A stretch of DNA of 60,256 nucleotides from NCBI GenBank assembly GCA_022750155.1, contig JAKIWG010000009.1, positions 11,816 through 72,071 of the forward strand, given 5' to 3'. This document shows positions 9,159 to 16,721 of this stretch, in pieces. Below the pieces are notes generated by a model. That model worked only from the letters and a program-made list of their open reading frames with translations, did not search any database and was not told the DNA's origin. Made by a program: the position numbers and the translations under genes. Source of the stretch: Thermoplasmata archaeon (GTDB lineage: Archaea; Thermoplasmatota; Thermoplasmata; Lutacidiplasmatales; UBA184). Positions within the stretch are counted from its first letter, which is position 1. Every line of letters starts with the position of its first letter.

Positions 9159-10310
9159 CTATCGACCCTTGGACCACAGAGAACGCGCGGCGACCAGGTG
9201 CATGATCTCGTGGGTGCCGTGGGCGATCCCGCCGCTCCGGACATCCCGCCAGCGTTGTTCGTGCGGGAGCGCCTGTGAGTAGCCCGCCCCGCCGTGGAAC
9301 TGGATCGCGTGGTCAATCGCGGAGAGCGCCGTTTCGGTGGCGAGCCACTTCGACATCGACGCTTCGGCCGAGACGGGTTCGCCTCGCGCGAGTCGGTGCA
9401 GGGTCCGGTCGACGAACTCCCAGGCCGCGTCGAGACGTGCCCAATCCTCCACGAGCGGGAACCCCACCGCCTCCTGGCTGGAGAGGGGGCGGCCGAACGC
9501 CGTTCGCTCTCCGACGTGGGCCACCGTCTCCTCCCATGAGGCCCGGGCGACCCCCAGGTAGATGGCTGCCAGAAGCGCGCGCTCCCGGACCAGCTCCGCC
9601 TGCAGATATCCGAACGCCGCCCCTTCCTCGCCGATCCGGTGTCCTACGGGAACGAGGACCGACCCGTACTCGACTCGCCCCCGGCGCATCCACCGTTCTC
9701 CCAGGTCTCCGACCATAGAACGCGAGATGCCCTCCAGGTCCTGGGGCACGAGGAATGCGCTCACCCCGGGCGCCCCCGAACCGGCGGGCCCGGTGCGCGC
9801 ATACACGATCGCGGCATCCGCGTCGACCGCGAACGCCGCCTCGCTCTTCGACCCGTCGAGGCGGTACGAATCCCCCTCGCGACGTGCCGTCATCGCGAGG
9901 GCGCCGGCGTCTGAGCCTGCCCCGGGTTCCGTGACCTGGTTGGCGACGAGGAGCTCCCCACGCACCATGGGGCGGTAGAATCGCTCCACCAGTTCCGGAG
10001 TTCCGTGCTCGGCCAGGACGCTCGAGAACTCCGGTTGCAGGGTGAGCTTGGCGAACGCAGTTCCGGAGACACGACCCAGATGGAACAGCGCCCTCCCGAC
10101 CCCCGGGAGGTCGACTCCCCGGCCTCCCCGAGCTATCGGGGTATGCAATCCGAGCAGCCGACGACGCCCGAGCTCGCGATACTCCGCCCTCGGGAACGCC
10201 GGGGTCCGGTCGAGCTCGCGGCTTCGCTGAGCCAGGTGCAACTCGACGGCGGCATGGGTGATCTCGAGCACGAGGGGGTCGGTCGACCCGGGTAGGGGCG
10301 GGAGCGTCAA
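9159..10310 (-). CDS. Acyl-CoA dehydrogenase-like flavoprotein
   Basis: 383 residues, the usual length. Family features include the FAD-contact region VTEPGAGSDAGALAMTARR and the C-terminal QFHGGAGYSQALPHEQRWRD block. The enzyme would oxidise or reduce an acyl-CoA at C2-C3 with an ETF-type partner. Oddity: the medium-chain-type catalytic glutamate immediately before the C-terminal GT is a histidine here (H364, in IAHGTHEI), so the base may lie elsewhere, as in isovaleryl-CoA dehydrogenases, or the activity may differ. The start overlaps the CoA transferase stop by four bases, so the two are co-transcribed, as in CaiA/CaiB-like modules. The acyl group is unknown. Confidence 0.85.
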   Translation of the reverse strand: MTLPPLPGSTDPLVLEITHAAVELHLAQRSRELDRTPAFPRAEYRELGRRRLLGLHTPIARGGRGVDLPGVGRALFHLGRVSGTAFAKLTLQPEFSSVLAEHGTPELVERFYRPMVRGELLVANQVTEPGAGSDAGALAMTARREGDSYRLDGSKSEAAFAVDADAAIVYARTGPAGSGAPGVSAFLVPQDLEGISRSMVGDLGERWMRRGRVEYGSVLVPVGHRIGEEGAAFGYLQAELVRERALLAAIYLGVARASWEETVAHVGERTAFGRPLSSQEAVGFPLVEDWARLDAAWEFVDRTLHRLARGEPVSAEASMSKWLATETALSAIDHAIQFHGGAGYSQALPHEQRWRDVRSGGIAHGTHEIMHLVAARSLWSKGR

Positions 10311-11662
10311 GGGCTCCCGCGCCGGAAGAACGGGCTCGGATGTCCCGAGCGGGGGCTCGGAGGGGACTCCCCGATGGTCCGGTGGGAGGTCAGCTCGGCC
10401 AAACGGGCCTCATGATACCCGAGCAGTCCGACAAGAATCGTGCGGTTGTCCTGCCCCAGCCAGGGGGCCCCCCTCCAGACCCGCCCGGGCGTGTCGGAGA
10501 AGCGAGGCGCCACGCCGGCGCCCTTGACCGGCCCGGCCACGGGGTCCTCCCATTCGACGAACATCCCCCGGGCCTGATAGTGCGCGTCGCGGGAAAGGTC
10601 TGCGATGTCCCGAACCGCCGCGATCGCGACGTCGGCGGCGGCCCCCGCCTCCTCCAGGGCGGCCCGGCTCCGCGACGCGCAGAAGGCCGAGATCGCGGCA
10701 TCGACCTCCGGGCGATGGCCGAGCCGCCAGGTGCGGTCGTCCCACACCGGATCGGTGAGGTTCAGGAGGGCCTTCAACCGCCCCCACGATTCCTGCGTGG
10801 GCGCCGCGACCACCACCCAGCCGTCGGTCGCACGATAGAGGTCGTAGGGGTGGAGGCGGGCGTGCGCCCGGCCGTGCCGCCCTCGCACGACTCCCCGCAT
10901 GAAAAAGTCGAGAGCAAGGTTCTCCATCATCGTGAAGAACACCTCGTACTGCGCCACGTCCACGGCCTGCCCCTTTCCCGTGCGTTGCGCGTGGATGTAC
11001 CCCATCAGCGCGGCGGCGGCCGACGCCAACCCGGTGACCGTGTCGTTGAGCGCGGTCCCGGAGCGGGTCGGGGGTGCGGGATCCGGTTCCCCTTGAAGGG
11101 AGAGGTATCCGCTGAACGCCTGGCCGATCAGGTCGTAGGAAGGGGCGTGGACCCGGCCGGGCGTCCCGGTCTGGCCGAACCCAGAGACGTGGACGATCGT
11201 CACCTTCGGGTTGACGGCCCATACGCTCTCGTCGGAGAGCCCGAACCGGTCAAAGGTCCCCGGTCGGGACGATTCCACCCAGATGTCCGCGTGACCCAAC
11301 AGGTCGAGGAACACCGCCTTGCCCTCTTCGGTGCGCACGTCGAGCCCGAGCGAGAGCTTGTTGCGTGAGTACTGCACCCAGGACTCCGAGACCCCGTCCG
11401 AGGCGGTGGAACCCTCGGGGAGAAGAGGCGGGAGCGACCGGGTCGGGTCCGCGTAGGGCGGCCCGAACGGCGGCCCTTCGACATGGATCACCTGCGCGCC
11501 GAATTCCCCTAGATAGGTGGCCGCCCACGGGCCGGCGACGTACCTCCCCGAATCGACGACCCGAACGCCCTCGAGCGGGCCATACGGCGGGATGAGCGCG
11601 CCCTTCCGGGGGATGGACACGACGCCGAGGTCGGGGATGGAACGATAACCCACGAGGTTCAC
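10307..11662 (-). CDS. Class III (CaiB/BaiF) CoA transferase
   Basis: 451 residues. N-terminal features are LEGVRVVDSGRYVAGPWA and YLGEFGAQVIHVE, followed by QYSRNKLSLGLDVRTEEGKA and the SYDLIGQAFSG segment holding the conserved aspartate region. A later RTGKGQAVDVAQYE block is also typical of the family. These enzymes move CoA between carboxylic acids without a covalent ping-pong exchange of both products. It is the upstream gene of a two-gene unit with the acyl-CoA dehydrogenase, suggesting activation and then oxidation/reduction of a carnitine-like or branched acid. GTG start at 11662; an internal start near residue 15 is possible. Confidence 0.87.
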   Translation of the reverse strand: MNLVGYRSIPDLGVVSIPRKGALIPPYGPLEGVRVVDSGRYVAGPWAATYLGEFGAQVIHVEGPPFGPPYADPTRSLPPLLPEGSTASDGVSESWVQYSRNKLSLGLDVRTEEGKAVFLDLLGHADIWVESSRPGTFDRFGLSDESVWAVNPKVTIVHVSGFGQTGTPGRVHAPSYDLIGQAFSGYLSLQGEPDPAPPTRSGTALNDTVTGLASAAAALMGYIHAQRTGKGQAVDVAQYEVFFTMMENLALDFFMRGVVRGRHGRAHARLHPYDLYRATDGWVVVAAPTQESWGRLKALLNLTDPVWDDRTWRLGHRPEVDAAISAFCASRSRAALEEAGAAADVAIAAVRDIADLSRDAHYQARGMFVEWEDPVAGPVKGAGVAPRFSDTPGRVWRGAPWLGQDNRTILVGLLGYHEARLAELTSHRTIGESPPSPRSGHPSPFFRRGSP

Positions 11663-11793
11663 CGGAAAACTCCCCTCCCCACGTCCGTCGAGCCGATCTT
11701 CTTGAGTTCAGTCGCGCGGCGCCGGCGCGCTCCCCGCCGGGCTCTCCCGGCGAGAAAACGATCCATGGTGGGTTCACGGGGGAACCTCGGCGT

Positions 11794-11801
11794 CCAAATA
11801 C
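11794..11801 (+). promoter_or_regulatory. TATA-like box heading the shikimate operon
   Basis: CCAAATAC, centred about 25 bases before ATG 11823, is one of the few AT-rich patches in the divergent intergenic region. The spacing predicts a leaderless transcript starting at the ATG of the heme-oxygenase-like gene. I see no comparable element in the 34 bases before the ADTH synthase gene, so this is probably the operon promoter. Confidence 0.55.
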
Positions 11802-11822
11802 GGAACCCGGGTCCTCTCGCCG

Positions 11823-12551
11823 ATGTCTGAGGCACCCTGGGTCCGGTTCGAAGGAGAGCACTTCCGACGGGAGTTGACCACCTTCAAGATGGCCCATCAT
11901 CCGTTCCGCACGCACCCGTTCTTCGCCAAGCTCGAAAGAGGGGAGGTGCCCCGGGAGGTCGTCCACCGGTGGATCGCCCAGTTCTACCCATGGCTCGCCT
12001 GCGTACCGATCGCGATGGCCGAGCGGTTCTCCCGATGTTCCTGGGAGCCCAAGTTCGACCGATTCCGCCAGATGATACTCGACCAACTCCTCGAGGAGGC
12101 GGGCGACCCGAAGGGGAAGGCGCCGGGTCATCCGGAGTTGTGGCTCCGATTCTGCGAGGGGATCGGGCTCCCCCGGTCCCAGGTCCATGCCACCCCGTTG
12201 CTCCCGAGCACCCTGGTGGCGATGGACGACTTCCTCTACATCAACCGGGAAGTGCCGTTCTACATCTCGGCGGCGGGCTCCTCCGAGCCCCCCAACGTGG
12301 AGCTGTGCCAGCGGCTCCTTCCCTCGTTCCAACGCCACTACCACGTCGACGATGAGCACCTCGCCTACTACTCACTCCATGTGACCGCGGACGAGGAGCA
12401 CAGCCGGTTCGTCGGAGAGATGGTCGCCGCCTTTGCGAACTCCGAGGACGTCCGACGCGAGATGTGGGACGCGATGTTGCGGGGGTTCGCCCTGCACAAA
12501 CTACTGGTGGACGGCGCCGTCGGCGACTGGTTGTCCCAAGGGCTCCCCTAG
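11823..12551 (+). CDS. Heme-oxygenase-like diiron oxidase (CADD/PqqC/TenA-type)
   Basis: 242 residues, all-helical, matching the CADD/PqqC branch of the heme-oxygenase-fold superfamily. Visible candidate metal ligands are E91/E92, H103, an acidic residue near E155, and the H-x3-D-x2-H triad H186, D190 and H193. The same H-x3-D-x2-H spacing occurs in Chlamydia CADD and other heme-oxygenase-like diiron oxidases. CADD makes p-aminobenzoate from tyrosine; other relatives desaturate or cleave carbon chains. It has its own promoter, and only 34 bases separate it from ADTH synthase, so it looks like the first gene of the aromatic operon. A role in p-aminobenzoate or aromatic metabolism is inference. 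Confidence 0.75.
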   Translation: MSEAPWVRFEGEHFRRELTTFKMAHHPFRTHPFFAKLERGEVPREVVHRWIAQFYPWLACVPIAMAERFSRCSWEPKFDRFRQMILDQLLEEAGDPKGKAPGHPELWLRFCEGIGLPRSQVHATPLLPSTLVAMDDFLYINREVPFYISAAGSSEPPNVELCQRLLPSFQRHYHVDDEHLAYYSLHVTADEEHSRFVGEMVAAFANSEDVRREMWDAMLRGFALHKLLVDGAVGDWLSQGLP

Positions 12552-12585
12552 GGCCCGGGGATCCAGATCCGGCTTTCCATCCACC

Positions 12586-13335
12586 ATGTACGGCAAGGAC
12601 CTACGCCTGCGGCGCCTGTTCTGGGGCGACCGTCGGTTGTTCGCGGTCCCCCTCGACCATTCCGTCTCGATGGGGCCGATCGACGGGCTCGAGAGCACGG
12701 CGAACGCGGCCCGGGAGCTCCAGGCGGCCGGCGCGGACCTGCTCATCGTCACGAAGGGGGCCGCCCGGGAGGTGGCCCCGCTGGTCGCCCCGCCGACCCT
12801 GCTGGGGATCCACGTCTCCGCGTCCACGAACCTCGGGGGGACCGGACATCGCAAGGTGAAGGTCGGGACGGCGGCCGAGGCCGTGGGGCTCGGCGCCGAC
12901 CTGTTGTCGGTCCAGGTGAATTTCGGCGTGCCCGAGGAACCGGAGATGCTCCGCGAGCTCGGCGAGGCGGTGGACGAGTGTCGTAGCCTGGGGCTTCCGC
13001 TGCTATGCATGGCCTACGTCAAGAAACCCGGACCGCCTTCCGCGGATGAGCTGCGGCATGCGGCGCGCGCCTCCGCCGACCTCGGGGCGGACATCGTCAA
13101 GTCGACGTATCCCGGCTCCGTCTCCGAGTTCCGCTCCCTCGTCGAGCGGACCCCGGTGCCCGTGCTGATCGGTGGTGGGGTCCGGATCGAGGATGACGAA
13201 GCGTTCCTCACCCTCGTGCGCGAGAGCCTCGACGCCGGGGGGGCGGGCATATGCATCGGTCGCAACCTGTTCCAGCGTCGTCCGATCGGCGCGTTCGCGC
13301 GACGGGTGGCCGCCGTGGTCCACGGAACGCCGTGA
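12586..13335 (+). CDS. 2-amino-3,7-dideoxy-D-threo-hept-6-ulosonate (ADTH) synthase
   Basis: 249 residues of the class I aldolase (DeoC/FbaB-like) family that starts the archaeal dehydroquinate route. The enzyme joins L-aspartate semialdehyde with 6-deoxy-5-ketofructose 1-phosphate. Visible features: FAVPLDHSVSMGP near the N-terminus, a Schiff-base lysine in DIVKSTYP, and the phosphate-binding VLIGGGVR and GICIGRNLFQ loops. ATG 12586 is chosen because the family similarity begins there; the frame stays open upstream through the previous gene. It is followed eight bases later by dehydroquinate synthase II, the next pathway step. A generic fructose-bisphosphate aldolase is less likely in this setting. 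Confidence 0.92.
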   Translation: MYGKDLRLRRLFWGDRRLFAVPLDHSVSMGPIDGLESTANAARELQAAGADLLIVTKGAAREVAPLVAPPTLLGIHVSASTNLGGTGHRKVKVGTAAEAVGLGADLLSVQVNFGVPEEPEMLRELGEAVDECRSLGLPLLCMAYVKKPGPPSADELRHAARASADLGADIVKSTYPGSVSEFRSLVERTPVPVLIGGGVRIEDDEAFLTLVRESLDAGGAGICIGRNLFQRRPIGAFARRVAAVVHGTP

Positions 13336-13342
13336 GGCCCGC

Positions 13343-14377
13343 ATGACCCGGGAGCGCGTGGTCATCGCGCCGATGGGGGAAAACGAATCCGCGCGCGCCG
13401 AGATCTCCGGCCGTGCGCTGGCCCGGGGGTTCTTCGATCTTCTGCTACCTGCCGGGGACTCGAGACCCCGGGGGCCGTCCGGACGGACCTTCGTCCGTGC
13501 GGCCGACGAGATCCGGTCGGAGGGGGACGGACCGCGCGGGGGGGTCCCGATCGAGGCGGTCGGGAATCCCACCGAGCTCCAGGGCGCCCTGGGCCGGGGC
13601 TACGAAAGGGGAACGATCGCCATCCGTTGGACCGGAGACCGCGTCCTCCCTCTGGAAACCGTCGTCGCGGCCCGCCGGGGGCGGTTCGAGCTTTGGGTCG
13701 TCACGAACCGACCGGCGGAAGTTCCCGCCGCGCTGGGGGCGCTCGAGCACGGCGCGGACCGCGTCTTCGTCGAGGTGGGCCGGCCCGAGGAGGTGGATGC
13801 GCTCGAACGGATCGTCGACCCCATCGGGGTCGGCCCCCTTCCATGGACCCTGGCGACGATCGAGTCGATCCGCCCAGTGGGACTCGGCGACCGGGTCATC
13901 GTCGACGTGACGACGCTCCTCGGCCCCGACGAGGGTCTCCTGGTGGGGAGCTCGGCCGCCTTCCTGTTCCACGTGGCGAGCGAGGCGGTCGGGTCGACCT
14001 TCACCCGCCCGAGGAGGTTCCGGGTGAACGCCGGGGCGGCCCACTCCTACACTCTCCTCGCGGACGGGACCACTCGCTACCTTTCCGAGCTCGAGGCCGG
14101 AGACGCCGTGTGTGTGGCGACCCCGAACGGGCCCACGCGCAGCGCGCGCGTGGGGCGTCTCAAGATCGAGCGGCGGCCCCTCCTCCTTCTCAAGGGTCGT
14201 TCCTTCGAGCAGACCCGGACCCTGTTCGTACAGGAAGCGGAGACCGTGCGCCTTTCGGGCTCCGCAGGGCGAGTCGCGTGCACGGCGCTCCTCGAAGGGA
14301 GCGAGGTCTACGGGGTGGCCCTCGCTCCGGCGCGTCATCTCGGGAGCGCCGTGGACGAATCGATCGAGGAGCGGTGA
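13343..14377 (+). CDS. 3-dehydroquinate synthase II (archaeal type)
   Basis: 344 residues, the usual size of archaeal DHQ synthase II, which oxidatively deaminates and cyclises ADTH to 3-dehydroquinate with NAD. Supporting segments include DRVIVDVTTLLGPDEGLLVGSSAAFLF, the FRVNAGAAHSYTLLADGTTRYLSEL block and LKIERRPLLLL in the C-terminal domain. It is unrelated to the bacterial AroB fold. The residue stretch around 45-60 is shorter and more divergent than usual. ATG 13343 lies eight bases after the ADTH synthase stop, and its own TGA overlaps the GTG of the AroD-AroE gene, so translation is coupled. Confidence 0.93.
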   Translation: MTRERVVIAPMGENESARAEISGRALARGFFDLLLPAGDSRPRGPSGRTFVRAADEIRSEGDGPRGGVPIEAVGNPTELQGALGRGYERGTIAIRWTGDRVLPLETVVAARRGRFELWVVTNRPAEVPAALGALEHGADRVFVEVGRPEEVDALERIVDPIGVGPLPWTLATIESIRPVGLGDRVIVDVTTLLGPDEGLLVGSSAAFLFHVASEAVGSTFTRPRRFRVNAGAAHSYTLLADGTTRYLSELEAGDAVCVATPNGPTRSARVGRLKIERRPLLLLKGRSFEQTRTLFVQEAETVRLSGSAGRVACTALLEGSEVYGVALAPARHLGSAVDESIEER

Positions 14378-15858
14378 GGGGCCGGCGCCCCCTCCGAATC
14401 GTCACGCTACCGGGCCGAACGGTTCCGGAGTTGCACGCGGAGCTCCCCCGCGCTGCCGCGTCGGGCGGAGAGCTCGCCGAGGTTCGGGTCGACCGCCTTC
14501 CGCCCTCCGAACGCGCCGAGCTGCGCCGCCTGTTCCCGGCGGCCCTCCCGCTCATCGCCACGTATCGCTCTCGGGCCGAAGGAGGCGAGGGCGAGGACGG
14601 GGCCGTGGAACGGGCAGCGGTCTTCTCCCAGCTCGGGGGGATGGGATTCGCGGCCTTCGACCGGGAAGCACGTCGGGACCCGGTCCTCCCCGGGTCGAGC
14701 CCCGCGATCGTTTCGTACCACTCGAGCGCATCGACCCCGGTCGAAGAGCTCCGTCGACAGATCTCCGAGCTCGTCCCCGGTTCGTGGTTCGTCAAGTCGG
14801 TCCTACCCGCCAGCCTTACCGACGTCTTCACCGGACTGCTCGGGACGATTCCGACCTCGCAGGAGAGCTCCTTCGTCCTGCATACGACCGGCCCGAGCGG
14901 GGCGCTCCTGCGGGTCTGGGCCGATCGGCTCGGGATGGCCGCGGTCTACTGCGCGTTGCCCACGATCGCCGGCTCGGCGGCCCCGGTGGAACCCGCCCAG
15001 ATTCCCGTCGACCGGATGCGTCGCTACCAGATGGGATCGGGGGCCCGCAGACTGTTTGCCGTGCTCGGGCGGCCGGTCGACCACTCGGCATCCCCTGCGC
15101 TCCACTCGGCGTGGTTCGACGCGGCGGACCGGCGCGCACTCTACATCGCTCTCGAGGTCGTTTCCGAGTCCGAACTCGCGGAGACCCTCCCCCGGCTGTT
15201 CGCGGGCGGATTCGCGGGCGTCAATGTCACCCACCCCTGGAAGACGGCGGCCCTGGCCCTCGCCACGGAGTCGAGCCGCGGGGCCACGCGCTGCGGCTGC
15301 GCGAACACGCTTCGCCTCGATGGGGAAACCGTCCGCGCCGAGAACACCGACCTCGTGGCGGTCCTTCGGCGGCTCGGGGAGTTGCGCGCCGAGGGTCGGT
15401 GGGACGGGGCGCGTGTGACGGTCCTCGGGGCCGGGGGCGCCGCGCGGGCGACCCTCGCCGCCTCGGAGGCGATGGGGGCTCAGGTGACGGTGGTGGCCCG
15501 CCGGCGGGAAGAGGCGGAGGTTCTCGCTCGGGAGTTCGGCGCCGAGCACCGCGCATGGAACGACCCGCACCCCAGTTCGCTCCTAGTACACGCCACGGTC
15601 CTCGGACGCAACGCCTCGGACGCGCCGCCGGCGCCGCTCGTCGGGTGGATCGCTCGCGGCGGTTGGGTCCTCGACTTCGTGTATGGTCCAAAGATCCCGG
15701 TCGTGTCGGATGCCGCAATTTCGGCCGGCGCCACCTACGAAGACGGGTGGCGACTGCTGGTCTATCAGGCGGCCGAGAGCTACCGTATCTGGTGGGAGAC
15801 CCCGCCGCCGACGGAGGTCGTCCGACGGCAACTGGAGGGGGGGACGTGCGAGGGGTAG
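14374..15858 (+). CDS. aroDE: Bifunctional 3-dehydroquinate dehydratase - shikimate dehydrogenase
   Basis: 494 residues fusing two consecutive enzymes. The N-terminal part (about 1-220) is a short type I dehydroquinate dehydratase with AEVRVDRL, the catalytic-histidine region IVSYHSS and the Schiff-base lysine in FVKSVLPA. The C-terminal part (about 225-494) is shikimate dehydrogenase with GRPVDHSASPALHS, NVTHPWKTAA holding the catalytic lysine, the ENTDL aspartate and the NADP loop GAGGAARA. The GTG start at 14374 overlaps the preceding TGA. Plants and some bacteria have comparable AroD-AroE fusions. The 3' end overlaps the shikimate kinase start by 13 bases. Confidence 0.92.
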   Translation: MRGRRPLRIVTLPGRTVPELHAELPRAAASGGELAEVRVDRLPPSERAELRRLFPAALPLIATYRSRAEGGEGEDGAVERAAVFSQLGGMGFAAFDREARRDPVLPGSSPAIVSYHSSASTPVEELRRQISELVPGSWFVKSVLPASLTDVFTGLLGTIPTSQESSFVLHTTGPSGALLRVWADRLGMAAVYCALPTIAGSAAPVEPAQIPVDRMRRYQMGSGARRLFAVLGRPVDHSASPALHSAWFDAADRRALYIALEVVSESELAETLPRLFAGGFAGVNVTHPWKTAALALATESSRGATRCGCANTLRLDGETVRAENTDLVAVLRRLGELRAEGRWDGARVTVLGAGGAARATLAASEAMGAQVTVVARRREEAEVLAREFGAEHRAWNDPHPSSLLVHATVLGRNASDAPPAPLVGWIARGGWVLDFVYGPKIPVVSDAAISAGATYEDGWRLLVYQAAESYRIWWETPPPTEVVRRQLEGGTCEG

Positions 15859-16721
15859 GACGAACCGGGGGGGCGATCAGCCTCGTCAACGCCCTGGCGA
15901 CGGGGGTCGGCTGCGCGGTCGGCGTCGGCCTGTCCGTGGAAGCCGAGGCGACGCTGGACGACGCCCAAGACCCCGGAGCCCCCCGGTGGGACCTCGTGCC
16001 GGAATGCGATACGCCCCTGGTCCGGGCGACGCTTCGTCAGGCGATCGGACAGTTCGCTCCGGGACGATCGCTCGACGTCCGGCTCTCGGTGCGTTCCGAG
16101 GTGCCCCGGGGGTGCGGACTGAAGAGCTCCTCCGCCGTCAGCACCGCCGTCCTGCTCGCCGTCGCACACGCGGTCGGCCGGACCGTGTCACCCGAGGCCC
16201 TCTGTCGGGTCTCCGCCGATGTCAGCCAGCGGGTCGGCGTGAGCGCGACCGGCGCCTTCGAGGACGCCATGGCCTCGGTGACGGGGGATCTCGTCGTCGC
16301 CGACAACCCCGGGCGCACCGTCCTGCGGCGAGAACCGCCCGACAGCCGGTGGACCGGCGTCCTCTGGGTTCCCGGCGGGGAGCACCCGCCGGCACCGACG
16401 CTGCTCGCCAAGTTCCAAGAGCACGCAGAAGAGGGCGAGGAGGCGGCCGCGCTGGCACTCGCCGGAGAGTATCTCGCGGCCATGACGCGGAACACCGAGC
16501 TCGTCGAACAGCTCCTCGGCTACGACTATCGATCCCTCCGGGAAAGCCTGCAACAGCGCGGCGCCCTGGCGAGCGGGGTCTCCGGGTTGGGACCGGCCCT
16601 TGCAGCCCTCACGACCACCTCCTCGATCGCCGAGGTCATGGGAGGGTTCCCCTCGGAGTGGGGAAAGGTGCTCCCCGTTCCCATCGGGCCGCCGTTCCCC
16701 CCCGTCGGCGGCGCACCATGA
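15846..16721 (+). CDS. aroK: Archaeal GHMP-type shikimate kinase
   Basis: 291 residues of the GHMP kinase superfamily, which replaces bacterial AroK in archaea and phosphorylates shikimate on the 3-hydroxyl. The ATP loop is PRGCGLKSSSAVSTA near residues 83-97; the N-terminal GAISLVNALATGVGCAVGV and the C-terminal GVSGLGPALAAL segment also fit. The GTG start at 15846 lies inside the aroDE 3' end, and its TGA overlaps the EPSP synthase ATG (ATGA). Both enzymatic neighbours and order fit shikimate kinase rather than homoserine or mevalonate kinase. Confidence 0.92.
   Translation: MRGVGRTGGAISLVNALATGVGCAVGVGLSVEAEATLDDAQDPGAPRWDLVPECDTPLVRATLRQAIGQFAPGRSLDVRLSVRSEVPRGCGLKSSSAVSTAVLLAVAHAVGRTVSPEALCRVSADVSQRVGVSATGAFEDAMASVTGDLVVADNPGRTVLRREPPDSRWTGVLWVPGGEHPPAPTLLAKFQEHAEEGEEAAALALAGEYLAAMTRNTELVEQLLGYDYRSLRESLQQRGALASGVSGLGPALAALTTTSSIAEVMGGFPSEWGKVLPVPIGPPFPPVGGAP

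Noticed and set aside
11250-12359. A 369-residue minus-strand frame across the promoter and the heme-oxygenase-like gene
   Set aside because: It is antisense to the HDO gene and joins out-of-frame text of the CoA transferase; no domain is recognisable.
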